Notes: generated from the sequence alone by a model not told the origin. A stretch of DNA of 21,434 nt from Larix sibirica (GCA_004151065.3 NWUY0300013641.1:124792-146225); one strand, 5' to 3'. Positions 1 to 9,181 are shown, numbered from the stretch's first letter. Program-made: numbers and translations.

Positions 1-542
1 GTTTATTATAAGATTTTAAGATATTTACATAATAATAATAATATTATTATTAATTTAATTTTAAAGTCAAGTATGAAATTTATATATAAGATTCTTTATT
101 TTATAGCATTATTTTATGTTTTTGTTTTTTTAACATTATAATTTAGTCTAATTGATTACAAAATTAAGATTGTAGTTTAATTTAAATAAAAAAATAGAAG
201 TTTCAATATTATTAATTCAATACATTAATAATAATTTATTAAACTTATTTTACTTATACATTAATGATAATTTACAGAACCCAAAACCTCTTTCTACCAG
301 AATCCTTCTTGGAAACTAATGGTTTTCAATAAATTTTATTCTATTAAGAAATAAGTTTCTCGACCCTATTCTGTTATAAGTTATAAAAGTACATAATTGA
401 AGAATGGATAATTCTTTACAAATGTTATTATATTACAGGTCAGAATAGTATAGATCCATCTTAAAAGGAGATTTACCAAGCCAGATTAAATCTTTTGAGG
501 TGTAAACCCTCCCTCAACATTTACATTCTTCATATTAAGTCT

Positions 543-670
543 GTAATGGGATGTTTATGGTTTTAATTTATCTAATTTGTGTAATTTTAGTAGAATGAGG
601 CTTCAACGCAAAGATCAAATGTGTGATGGGATTTTTATAGTTTTAATTTGTCTAATTTGTATAATTTTAT
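543..670. repeat. Diverged direct repeat, 80-bp period
   Basis: The 48-bp segments 543-590 and 623-670 match at most positions and share the core TTTTAATTT.TCTAATTTGT. They are separated by an unrelated 32-bp spacer. This is an old local duplication in AT-rich intron DNA, with no sign of function. Confidence 0.7.
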
Positions 671-904
671 TTCTAAATATTTTAAACCTAATCTGAGCCC
701 ACATGTTATTTTTTATAATTTAAGAAAAAGCAATCATTGTAAAACAACACAGTTCTAAACTTCTCCACCCTGAATACAGATTTAGGTTATGAGACGACAC
801 TGGGAACAACTTATAGGCATCAAAGCTCGGTGGCCAAACTAAACCAGAAACGCCCTCTTACCTTTCCCAGGAAATCCCTTCCTGAACACTGCTCAGCTAC
901 AGGC

Positions 905-1075
905 AACATATGGCCTAATGGTTAAGACCATGAAAAGTAGGCGACCCCTGGGATATCTGGCTTTGAAATCTGAATATAAAATTCACCCCTTGAATTTTGC
1001 AACAGAGTATTTGGAAACTGTAGCCTTATCTATACCCGGGTGGAATACATGCTTCGAGACTGAGTAGATTGATCG
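905..1075 (+). mobile_element. SINE-like element with tRNA-type box A and degenerate box B
   Basis: TGGCCTAATGG at 911-921 is close to the RNA polymerase III box A consensus (TRGCnnAGYnGG). About 38 bp further on, GGCTTTGAAATC at 959-970 resembles a decayed box B (GGTTCGAnnCC). This order and spacing are typical of the tRNA-derived head of plant SINEs. The body seems to run to about 1075 at moderate GC, but I found no poly-A tail or target-site duplication, so the right edge is a guess. It is not a tRNA gene, because I could not pair acceptor or anticodon stems. A chance match within an older repeat remains possible. Confidence 0.35.
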
Positions 1076-1415
1076 ACCTTATTCCTTTATACTTATAAGC
1101 TCTGTTAAAGAATCCCAAAAGAAAATATGAGGCGGGGACCAGTATCTCAATCGGAGGGTCATTATTTCAGTCACATCCCAAGGATTGTGGTACATTATAA
1201 ACTTACCAATTAGTGCTGTCTTACACTGTATGCTAAACAGGACCTCCTCTATATTTATGTGGTTGGATCCCAAATCTCAAGCGAATCACTCCACTGTAGT
1301 GAACGAGATCTATTCTCCAATATATATCACAAGTTTGTATAAGAAATTTCTTTAGGGTGAAAATTTCAGAACGTCATTTATCTGACATATCCAAAAAATT
1401 CATAACCGGGGACAA

Positions 1416-1545
1416 GGGTAATATAATCCTGCAAGTCCAGGACAGGATGTTTTCAATTCTTTTCACTGGAGTAAAATAATCTTACAAGTACAGGGGTAGT
1501 ATAATCCTGCAAGTTCAGTTCAGGATCTTTGTCAATAGTTTTTTA
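1416..1545. repeat. Degenerate 26-bp-period repeat
   Basis: Units of the form GGGTAATATAATCCTGCAAG recur at 1416, about 1468 and 1494. The spacings of 52 and 26 bp fit a 26-bp period with one heavily diverged unit between. The first and third units are nearly identical over 25 bp and both are followed by CAGGAT-containing sequence. The array lies in the presumed MATE intron. Confidence 0.6.
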
Positions 1546-1904
1546 TCAAGGGAAGGAAAGAAGAATCTTGATGTTATGATTAAAATTACGACCAATGGAG
1601 TGGCACACCGGCATCTATGGTGGAGGTTATAAGCGTCGAGATTCATTCATTACTGTGGGGCTTGGACTACCTTTGATTTTCGAAGAAATAATCTACAATG
1701 TAAAAAATAAATTTCAAAATTGATTTCATGATTAGTGCACATATTCATGTTGATTAAGGAATACTGAATTTAGTGGTAGAAGTTAATTTTAGATGTCACA
1801 GGATATACATATCCAACTGTTAATTGGTACTCACAAGCCATTCTACAGAAAGGTATTGAACATTCAATGAAACCAACCTAATAAAAAAACTAGAGGCTTG
1901 GAAC

Positions 1905-1910
1905 ACTAAC
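1905..1910 (-). promoter_or_regulatory. Predicted 5' splice site of MATE intron 1
   Basis: On the minus strand the hexamer is GTTAGT, directly after a CTG leucine codon. It sits where family similarity stops, five codons before the in-frame stop at 1890-1892. The intron would be phase 0. Confidence 0.6.
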
Positions 1911-2192
1911 CAGTAGGCCGAAACTGAGACCAACAATGACGGTTGTGGAGATGGTAATAGCTGCGAGCTCCAGATCGCCCAAGTGGCCTACGAAGGCTTG
2001 TGTAACGAGGTTTGTCCCGTACGACGTGAGACGCGTAATTATGGCAGGGCCTGCGATCCTCCATAGCTTCTTTGACTCAACCCAAATTCTCTTCCCCAAA
2101 TCCGCTTCTGCTTGACTGTCTTCATGGAAGATTATAATACTATCATCTCCCTTCTTCTCTAGAATGGGAACAAGAAGAGAATCGTCGTCCAT
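1911..2192 (-). CDS. MATE efflux transporter (DETOXIFICATION-type), first coding exon
   Basis: This is the N-terminal exon of a multidrug and toxic compound extrusion carrier, a 12-helix membrane antiporter that exports organic cations, flavonoids or other metabolites in exchange for protons, usually at the vacuolar or plasma membrane. The first 35 or so of 94 codons are an acidic cytosolic N-terminus. Next come KLWRIAGPAI and a first hydrophobic segment. QAFVGHLGDLELAA, a plant MATE signature, leads into the second segment, VIVGLSFGLL. The start codon sits in a strong plant context, with A at -3 and G at +4. The frame runs on to a stop at 1890, but the MATE match ends at FGLL, exactly where CTG|GTTAGT offers a splice donor (intron from 1910 downward) in phase 0. 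Only about a fifth of the usual ~480-500 residues is present; the other exons lie outside the window. The substrate cannot be told from this piece. Confidence 0.88.
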
Positions 2193-2281
2193 TCTGCCTC
2201 GGCTTCAAGTTTTACTCGCTAGCCAGCCGATCAGAGATGAAGAAAGGAATGAAGGGGCGAACATCCGCTCCAAACTCCACC

Positions 2282-2373
2282 AGGCAGTGGCTTGGATTCA
2301 CAGCATAATAAAGCTTTGGTGAAGCAGAGGCAGTGGCTTGGATTCACAGCATAATAAAGCTTTGGTGAAGCAG
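2282..2373. repeat. Perfect 46-bp tandem duplication upstream of the MATE start codon
   Basis: Copies 2282-2327 and 2328-2373 are identical over all 46 bp as far as I can align by eye, and they abut directly. Copy ends are marked by AGGCAGTGGCTTGG and TTGGTGAAGCAG. The pair lies 90-181 bp upstream of the MATE start codon, in its likely 5' UTR or proximal promoter. The lack of divergence suggests either a recent event or an assembly artefact. Confidence 0.95.
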
Positions 2374-2675
2374 GAGCTGTGTTAGATAGTTTAAAAACTC
2401 GATGTTTTGATCTCTACTCTGAAATATTTTTTATTATGGAATATCTTCAACAGACAATTAAAACTTAAAGATGATCCTTAAAGTCAAGTTGACTTCTATC
2501 TAGCTCGGATTCACAGCATAATAAGACTGAGATGAAACCAGAGCTGAGTTAGATAATTTAGAAACTCTGCCTTTGGATCTAGATCTCAATCTCTACTCTG
2601 GGATCATCCTCAACAGACAATTGTTGAGACAATTAATTAAAGCCTAAAGATGATCCTCAGAGTCAACTTCTGTCT
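2340..2675. repeat. Diverged ~167-bp tandem duplication
   Basis: The segments beginning GGATTCACAGCATAATAA at 2340 and 2507 can be aligned for about 167 bp. Shared blocks are GTTAGATA.TTTA.AAACTC, CTCTACTCTG, TCAACAGACAATT and AAAGATGATCCT, with small indels. The second copy has an extra CAATTGTTGAGA insertion. The 46-bp duplication is built on the start of copy one, so the region was duplicated at least twice, at different times. Confidence 0.85.
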
Positions 2676-3603
2676 TAAAATATGGGCAGAAAATCGTTTT
2701 ACATGCCGGAGAGTCTGTATGCAATACGGCATTTAGCCAATATCTTATCAAATGTTGATAGACTTTCCAGGAGTCAAGATTGGCCTGCCATTTTGCCCTC
2801 TGGTAATATAAATATAATCATGTAACATTATTTATTTTTGGCACCTTTCAAAATTGAAGTACTCTCATCACTGATCCACAGCCTTAGCAGGCCTACATAT
2901 TGTGTTGTACTCCCTTACTGTATCACTTATTAGACTCATCTGCGGCATTTGAAAAAAAATAAAAAATCTCTGCTTCTTGTGATGTGTAGGATGTTTATTG
3001 TTTTGTGTTTTGGGTCGATTTAGAGATAGTCAATATGGCAAAAACTATACCGCCACATCCCACAATTGATCCATGAAAATGCTTATATGTTTTACCAAAT
3101 TTATTACATATAATTTAAAAAAATTCCAAAGAGATTATGATTATTCTCTTATTCCAAAATGGGAATGATTCAGGGTTGAAGCAAACTAGTCCTGCTATTC
3201 CTGGACCTCAGGAATCTGGGGGAGTTTGAATTTAAAAATGAAGAAGAGAGAAATATTAGGATACATCCCCTGGTTTACCGTGTTTTTAAGCATGCGAGAG
3301 GGAGCCATATATTTGATAGAGTCATTCATCTGTTCACGGCACCGTATTTTAAGGGGTTTTGTTTCGTTTATCTTGCCAAATACCCAACTGGAAAACGTCA
3401 GCAAGCATGTCCTTTACAAAGTAAACGTTTCGATTTCCAGTGTAATTTTTAATGGGCAATAATGTTAAAGTTTCCAGTTCTACTCCTGATTCTGTTTCCG
3501 CTGCTGGGAATACTGCTGATACGCCGGGAGGAAGGGACTAATGATGGGACGAGGCCGGGATGGACGAATGATGGATATGCCAGCTTTCATTAAGAAAATC
3601 AAG
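2676..3603. other. Intergenic stretch without recognisable genes
   Basis: I see no supported gene here. ORFs of 69 and 78 codons overlap on opposite strands at 3195-3462 and match no family I know. A GC-richer patch at about 3480-3560 is rich in GA and GGGA words. The rest is ordinary AT-rich DNA. Confidence 0.5.
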
Positions 3604-3940
3604 TCATATATTTGGTTGGTAGCTCTTTACAATGAGCCTTTTGATTGACCCCAATTCCTGCAGGTGTGGTTGAAACTTGGGTAGTAATACTAATCCGGTA
3701 ATGTGATATGCAAGTGGGCCAACGACTTTAAGTTGAGAATCTACGATAGTTAATAATAGTTGAGGAGTATAAACAATTTTACTTTTTGTATTTTTTTTCT
3801 TCAGTAAAGACAGTTCTCCATATTTCATGGATGGTAAAGATGGTAAACAGTCGACCAATAACAACCGTTGGCCTAACCCCTTAAGACTCAAGGCTTGAAC
3901 TCGTGACCTCCCCTTACCACGTCTTACCAATTTTACCTTT
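3604..3940 (-). mobile_element. Possible tRNA-derived SINE relic
   Basis: On the minus strand, near 3892-3925, the order GTGGTAAGGGGAGGTCACGA then GAGTTCAAGCC resembles the tRNA-like head of plant SINEs: the end of a box A, then a good box B. The gap between boxes is only about 10-15 bp, shorter than the usual 30 or more, so the head would have to carry a deletion. The 108-codon ORF covering this stretch is probably fortuitous. No poly-A tail or target-site duplication could be fixed. It may instead be part of another repeat family with a similar motif. Confidence 0.28.
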
Positions 3941-3967
3941 TGTTTGCTAATTTATCCATAACAAAAG

Positions 3968-4018
3968 CATTTAATATATACCCTTAATATAGACATTTAA
4001 TATATACCCTTAATATAA
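3968..4018. repeat. 26-bp tandem duplication
   Basis: CATTTAATATATACCCTTAA starts at 3968 and again at 3994, with the copies adjacent and nearly identical. It is a very AT-rich local duplication. Confidence 0.85.
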
Positions 4019-4487
4019 TTGGTTTTGAAGCGTCTCATCCACTATGTGACACAATTCTATTACTTACATGAATAATTGTTAATTTAAATGTAAGATATTT
4101 TACATTTGTTACAAACTTTGTTAAAAAATTTACATCATAAATGAACCCTGTCCAACTTAATCTCAATTTATATGAACTCATGAGTGGTTAAAGTGTACTT
4201 AAATTTACATTTTTATGAGAGACTATATGTTTCGGTTTTTGCTATTAATTGTCTTTACATCAAAATATTTTTAAACATTGATTATAGTTTGCCTAATGTT
4301 AAACAAATTCATTTATTTATTTGTATTTATTTAATAAAATATATTAGTAAGTGTATAACTCTTATTGGTGGAAAGTGGATGAAAAGACTAATTTTATCAT
4401 TGTCAGAACTTAAGAAAAATAAAAATAGAATGGGCAACTTTAAACTTGTAAATGTAACATCCAAATATTATCTTTATAGTGGAATCT
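4019..4487. other. AT-rich intergenic stretch
   Basis: This is AT-rich DNA with a 101-codon plus-strand ORF at 4184-4489. Its translation is rich in I, L, Y and K, has no recognisable domain, and looks like a chance frame in AT-rich sequence. I see no other feature. Confidence 0.4.
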
Positions 4488-4567
4488 GACAAACATAGGA
4501 TAGGATATGATTGAGAGGGTTGACAAACATAGGGTGGGATTGACAACAAACATAGAGTAGGATTGAT
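4488..4567. repeat. Short degenerate tandem repeat, GACAAACATAGG units
   Basis: Three units begin with GACAAACATAGG or a close variant (the third has an extra ACA) and continue with a GGAT-rich stretch and TTGA. Unit length varies from about 20 to 35 bp. Confidence 0.65.
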
Positions 4568-4940
4568 AGCATTGACACTGTTGCAAATTGGTAACTTTGA
4601 ATTTAGATTACACGTTATCTATCATTGAATGCAAATCACAGTTTCGCAAACTCCATTGTCCTCCTCCTCGGCTTTCTCTGCTGGTAAATTCATAATACTG
4701 AACATAATATCATGATTTCAAAGATGTTATGAATGGAATAGAATACTGGGAGGCCATGGTCATTCACTCTCCCAAAGGATTCCACTTTATTTTCTTGTTG
4801 TACTTGCCTGTCACAAAACCTCACACGGNTGCAAATGAAAATTTAATATTCACAACAGAGACAATTAGGAATACTTTGGTGTAATGATCATGTAGTATCC
4901 TTCATACATGTGTTTTAATATCTGCCCACTATATACGTGT
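4568..4940. other. Intergenic stretch with one ambiguous base
   Basis: No gene is visible. The only undetermined base of the window, an n, is at 4829 within CACACGGNTGCAAATG. It affects no feature I call. Confidence 0.6.
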
Positions 4941-4996
4941 TCTAAATTTAAAAACAACCTTTAAATGTAAAAACAACCTCTAAATTTAAAAACATG
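4941..4996. repeat. 20-bp tandem repeat, three copies
   Basis: Units TCTAAATTTAAAAACAACCT (4941-4960), the variant at 4961-4980 and a partial copy at 4981-4996 follow each other without gaps. Confidence 0.8.
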
Positions 4997-6174
4997 TTTT
5001 TAGCAATAGCGCGGGACATTGCCACTTCGTGGCTCTTGTTCTAACAAGTAGAATCTATTTTTTTTATCTAAATTTTTTTTAAAATACATTAATTTTAGTT
5101 TATATGATTTGTTTTGATGTAGTTATTTTCATTTATATGCAATTTCTTTTTTTTGTTTGATTTGATTTGATTATTAAGTCAACCATAAAGTACTATCATT
5201 TTTTATTATTTAATCGATATGATAGTATTACAAATATGATACATCCATCCCACTTCAAATGTAGAAAGGGCCTCTTAACATAATATATTAATATCCAATG
5301 TTAATTTTATAATATTAATTATTAAATTAATTTGATGTAACATAATGATAATCATGAAAAAATTGCATGGATTTTCTTCATAAAAACAAGTGTATGTGAG
5401 AATATAAATCCAAAAAATTATAACTCAAATGTTTCTATTTAGCTAATATGACACCATCTTTTGCATAAATCGTGTATCTTCCATTATTCAATATTTAATT
5501 TTCCATCCATTATGAATATTTTTCAATATCATTATTTTTGTAAGTATAACTTTTTAATAATCTTTTTAGAATGCTCAATTTATCAATGCGTACTTGCACT
5601 TTTAACCCAAAAAAAAATATTAATATCATACCTTCCGATATTATTATTCTCTATAATTATTTCTTGAAAAATACCCAATTTATCGAATACCTTGGCACCT
5701 TCAACAACAAGTACTAATATATACATATATGGAGGATCATATTATCAACCATACACCTTGTGAGAGAGAATGAGTAACTTTACACTAATAAAATATTTCC
5801 CAAAATGTTTTTTTTTATAGAAATGGTTAAGATTATGTATTAAAAAAGCTGTGGTCGGATCGAATAACACGTAAATGCATCTATGGTCCGAGTCCTAGGA
5901 GTTGTTGTCCAAAAATAAACCAATTTGGACAATCTCCTTACAACATTTGAGGAAGGAAATTTCCATATTTTTCTCTTACATTTTTCTTTGCTCTATCTCT
6001 TGATTGCAAGGGTATACTCTAATGAATTGAAAGCCTAGGAAAGTATATAAACAATGCATTAGACTTTATTGGGATGGGAGGAAGGTCTTCTTTTAAGCCA
6101 GGGATCCAACCTTTTTTGAGATTCGAGAGATACATTTTTTTTTGTCTCTCTCTCCCTTCTTTCCTATTTATCCT
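4997..6174. other. AT-rich intergenic stretch
   Basis: I see no gene. The sequence is strongly AT-rich with homopolymer runs. The ORF at 5461-5667 has an F/I/Y-rich translation typical of chance frames. The endonuclease and reverse transcriptase expected downstream of a complete LINE ORF1 (the relic at 6434-7176, reading toward lower coordinates) are not found here. Confidence 0.5.
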
Positions 6175-6433
6175 TCATCCCTTTTTGTGAGGAGGAGAGG
6201 GGGGAGAATCATCAGAAGGCTTAGCGGGTATGTATTTTTCCCATGGAGCTACTTCCTCATCTTGATACACTTTAAGATGATATTCCAAAACACTTTCCTT
6301 GCAAGGATGTGCTTGAATGTCCTTGTCCGCTGAGACTACCACTACTGCTTGGGCCTCTTCTTCAGTCATATTTGGAGCACTTTCTTCCTTCTCCTAGTCC
6401 TCTGGGTCTTGGAGGGCTTCACATCTATTATTG
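6175..6433 (-). pseudogene. Likely C-terminal tail of the DUF4283/zinc-knuckle ORF1
   Basis: An open minus-strand frame at 6175-6369 (64 codons, acidic then proline- and serine-rich, ending PPSPPHKKG) follows the zinc-knuckle ORF in the same direction but a different frame. The region after the knuckle in LINE ORF1 or DUF4283 proteins is typically low-complexity and poorly conserved, so this could be its continuation after a frameshift. I recognise no domain in it, and assignment rests on position alone. Confidence 0.3.
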
Positions 6434-7176
6434 CTAAAAGGAACCTTGCTCTTCTGAGGAGGTGTTTTCTTGAGTTTTTGGGTAGCTCTTGGCAAAGTGT
6501 CCATATTCATGACACGAATTACATTTGAAAGGGATGTGCTCATATTCGAGTGGATGAGTATGGTTCCAGCCTTCGAGTCTAAGTCTAATTTCCTCTAGAA
6601 GCCCCTTCTCCAAATTTATTTCCACACATATTCTAGTAAAAGAGTAAATTCTGCATTTTGTCTCTGCCCTCTCTATGAATTGTCCCAACTTGTTCCCAAT
6701 GTCTCGAAGGGAGACTTTTTTTTCTATAAGAACATGGGTAGATTTGGTAATTTGACCCATACTAGAATTGTGGTAAGATCCATTTATGGGCCAAAGTCTA
6801 GAGACCCGTGGGAAATAAACATGCATCTGCAACCCATAAAGTTCATGTCAGATCTAAAAATCTCGTCTTTCTCCTCCTTGCTGTTGAATAGAAACATAAA
6901 GAAACCTTGCCCACATGCGAAAATAGACAAGGGATTTTGAGTCTTTGGACTCCAATGCTTGTGAATCCATTCACTCACCGAGTGGGAGTTGGGCCATAAC
7001 CCTATCAAATTCCCAACGAGAGCGTTCTCATGGAGAAGAAGGGCTATGTCTATTGAATCAGAAGAAAGATCCACATATGGGACTTCGTCTTCCCTTTTCA
7101 AAAAATGAGATGGAGGGCGTCTTAGAGTTGTGGTTGTAGATTTCACGAGATCTGCAAGGGAGGGGGAAGATTCCAT
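6434..7176 (-). pseudogene. ORF1/gag-like pseudogene: DUF4283 domain plus CCHC zinc knuckle
   Basis: This is a remnant of the nucleic-acid-binding ORF1 protein of a plant non-LTR retrotransposon, or a gag-like protein of the same family. It lies in two minus-strand frames. 7176-6784 encodes the N-terminal half, with a DUF4283 core (FFMFLFNSKEEKDEIF). 6832-6434 continues after a -1/+1-type frameshift near 6800-6832, with IGNKLGQFIERAE, a FTRICVEINL strand typical of the family, then EHIPFKCNSCHEYGHFAK. The knuckle reads C-x2-C-x4-H-x4-Y, so the last zinc-binding cysteine is a tyrosine. This loss plus the frameshift argue for a dead copy. No endonuclease or reverse transcriptase follows, so the element is truncated or ORF1 was copied alone. 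Confidence 0.82.
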
Positions 7177-8127
7177 TGATCTACTCTCTACTTGAGGTCT
7201 CCAACTCTGGAGAGATCCTTCGAATGGGAGATGGCGACGTTAGGTAAAGAACCCTAGCCATAGCCCAAGCAGAGTTCTTCCATTGCTAACTATTATTTTG
7301 AAACAGTTTTTAAAATTCCATAAACTTTCCCAAAATGTTAAGTCTACCTTAATTTATTAAAATAAATTAGATATACCTTTTATCTATAAATTTTGATTTT
7401 GTTTCTATGACATATTTACCCTCCTTTTTATCCTTTCTTCATGATGGTGTGATGCCATTTATGTCTTTTCTAATCCCTTTGAATAATAAGTAGTAATCCA
7501 AGATCCGGTCCAAATGAAGTTGTATTTAAAGGTATGGAACAATTTCTAGAATTGAGTATTCTTTATAATAGAAAAGGCAACACTCTCTCAAAGTAAAGGA
7601 TCTATAAATAAGAATAATATCTACCATGAATTCATAATATAACAAATAAGAGAAAATAAAGTGTGCTTGTAATTTATTCCATAGCTTAGATATACATTGA
7701 TCACAAAAGTGTGTGATTATTAGTCTCCATGCTTAGTGGTAAGAACAAACATTGAATTGTCTCAATGAAAGTTAACACTATGATAGAGTTGACCCTCAAA
7801 ATATTTTTAAATGATGATAGTTGAATCACTCTCAATTTATAGATAAGGACAATGATAATTATGAAGCTTAAGATAATTAAGGAAATACCTCGATGAAATC
7901 CATATATACTTTATGAAACTCCATAATTGCATTATGGATATCTCTTTTAAATACTATAGATCAAGAATACATATAATAAATGGTGGAAGATTCTAAATAT
8001 CTAGACCAAAGAATGCACAAGATTTTTAATCTTGTGCATACCAAAAGTGTTAATAATTATGCTTGGCCAGATGGACGATAAATTGAAGTAAAGGAATAAT
8101 ATTCCTACATATTTATAAATATTGTGA
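7177..8127. other. Intergenic stretch; leader of the ORF1 relic then AT-rich DNA
   Basis: 7177-7300 is GC-richer and probably the 5' leader of the minus-strand ORF1 relic. From about 7300 on, the sequence is AT-rich and I see no gene, RNA or repeat apart from the duplication that begins at 8128. Confidence 0.45.
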
Positions 8128-8530
8128 TATCGACTTAATATTTTTTTAACAAACACAAATGTTAAATGTTCTTTTGTGAAGACATTGAAAGTTATCAAAC
8201 ATTAGACTTTTAATATTGACATCTAGTCCATGGGAGTCATAAGGGTTAAAAAAACATCCGATTATTTACAGACTTTCAGTGGTATGATACAAAGGATAAC
8301 ATCATTTTGAAAAGGAAAGATGATAATTTATCGACTTAATATTTTTTTAACAAACAAAAATGTTAAATGTTCTTTTGTGAAGACATTGAAAGTTATCAAA
8401 CATTAGACTTTTAATATTGACATCTAGTCCATGGGAGTCATAAGGGTTAAAAAAAACATCCGATTATTTACAGACTTTAAGTGGTATGATACAAAGGATA
8501 ATATCATTTTTAAAAGGGAAGATGATAATA
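8128..8530. repeat. 201-bp tandem duplication, about 97% identical
   Basis: Copies 8128-8328 and 8329-8530 abut and differ at about five substitutions plus one extra A in a homopolymer. Both start TATCGACTTAATATTTTTTT and both contain CTAGTCCATGGGAGTCATAA. No open frame is shared by both copies. The low divergence makes this one of the youngest structural events in the window. Confidence 0.95.
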
Positions 8531-8922
8531 GTAACATCAAAGAGAATTGCACTTCCATCCAGTCCGAAATTGATAATAATTTTTTTTCCAATTTGTTTAA
8601 ATATTAAAAAAAAGACAGGGAGACAAGTGAAGCCTTGTTTAATATCCATGGAGATGTGAATGTAAGAAATATAAATTATGACAAGTTTCACTTTACATTA
8701 TTTTTTTCATATAGAGTACCAACATGTGCTGTACTTAATCCAGTGTGATAGCAAGATAAATATAAAAAATAATGTATGAATTCCAATATATAGTGTAAAT
8801 TAATAAAGCAAATGGAATAAACAACATAAATGCAGTAGAAATGGATCTTATATTATGGTATTCAAATATGGAAGCAGTGTTCGCATGCTTCTTAAGGTTG
8901 GGTGACCTTTCACTTGAGAAAA
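8531..8922. other. AT-rich stretch beyond the retrotransposon LTR
   Basis: No gene is visible. If the primer-binding-like site at 8923-8934 is real, this would be the leader or internal start of another retrotransposon unit reading toward lower coordinates, but I recognise no gag sequence. The 75-codon ORF at 8464-8691 looks like a chance frame. Confidence 0.4.
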
Positions 8923-8934
8923 CCTCTGATACAA
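8923..8934 (-). promoter_or_regulatory. Primer-binding-site-like sequence (initiator Met tRNA type)
   Basis: The minus strand reads TTGTATCAGAGG, one base deleted and one changed from the TTGGTATCAGAGC site widespread in plant LTR retrotransposons. It lies directly past the likely end of the LTR. Such a site normally follows a 5' LTR, whereas here it follows the 3' LTR of the pol copy. Confidence 0.4.
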
Positions 8935-8936
8935 TA

Positions 8937-9181
8937 ATTTACTAACAAAACAATTCATAACCTTTTAGCTCTTTAAATAAGATTCCAAAATCCAAAACCC
9001 TAACTACTTAACATGGTTAAATAATTAATAAGTATCGACTTCCTAGTGGGCCTTAATTAATAGAGAGACCATTTTTATATTGATTGTTGACTGCTAGCTT
9101 CCCGACCTTATTCAAAATATATAATTGCATACATTACTTGACTAAGTACTAAAGTAAGAAGGTTAGGTTAGGACATTAACA
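8937..9181 (-). repeat. LTR of the minus-strand Ty3/gypsy element (approximate)
   Basis: On the minus strand the LTR would begin TGTTAATGTCC at 9181, two bases after a polypurine tract. That is the normal position for the 3' LTR of an element whose pol ends just upstream. The right border is therefore well supported. The left border is placed just before the primer-binding-like sequence at 8934, giving about 245 bp. The expected terminal CA is not preserved there. Short LTRs suit Reina-like chromoviruses. No second copy of this LTR is visible in the window, so its ends cannot be confirmed by alignment. Confidence 0.5.

Larger units (their letters stand above)
1..1910 (-). other. Intron 1 (5' part) of the MATE gene
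   Basis: This stretch lies downstream, on the minus strand, of the MATE exon at 1911-2192 and contains no further MATE exon. I looked for the family's next segment, the conserved glycine-rich and LETLCGQ-type stretch, and did not see it in any minus-strand frame. The stretch is therefore read as intron, continuing past the window edge. It is strongly AT-rich below position 720 and more mixed from 770 to 1650. It holds an 80-bp-period duplication, a SINE-like head and a 26-bp degenerate repeat, listed separately. Small ORFs here, such as 1079-1273, resemble no family I know. Introns longer than 1.9 kb are common in conifers; that the gene is intact further on is an inference. Confidence 0.55.
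2193..2675 (-). promoter_or_regulatory. 5' leader and upstream region of the MATE gene
   Basis: This is the stretch upstream of the MATE start codon. The first ~90 bp (2193-2281) are unique, of mixed composition and free of upstream ATG codons in a strong context. Beyond that the sequence consists almost wholly of duplicated blocks: two perfect 46-bp copies at 2282-2373 and two diverged ~167-bp copies at 2340-2675. I cannot place a transcription start or a convincing TATA box. The duplicated blocks contain a TTTATTATG stretch (minus strand) that could act as an AT-rich element, but that is speculation. Confidence 0.4.

Noticed and set aside
911-970. A functional tRNA gene
   Set aside because: Box A is good, but box B is degenerate and I could not form acceptor, D or anticodon stems.
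1890-1910. Continuation of the MATE reading frame to the stop at 1890
   Set aside because: The last seven codons before the stop do not fit the family, and a GTTAGT donor sits exactly where similarity ends, so they are better read as intron.
3604-3930. 108-codon minus-strand ORF as a gene
   Set aside because: It coincides with a SINE-like head, has no domain, and has low-complexity lysine runs. I treat it as a chance frame in a repeat.
4184-4489. 101-codon plus-strand ORF as a small gene
   Set aside because: It is I/L/Y/K-rich with no recognisable motif, in strongly AT-rich DNA, and its 3' end runs into a short tandem repeat.
8128-8530. LTR pair of a very short element
   Set aside because: The copies are directly adjacent with no internal region, no TG...CA ends and no target-site duplication. 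A tandem duplication fits better.
8885-8922. 5S rRNA-like words (GCATGCTT, GGTTGGGTGACC) suggesting a Cassandra-type or 5S-derived element
   Set aside because: Only two short words match the 5S internal control region. The stretch between them is about 15 bases too short and the rest of 5S is absent. It is worth a search but not a feature.
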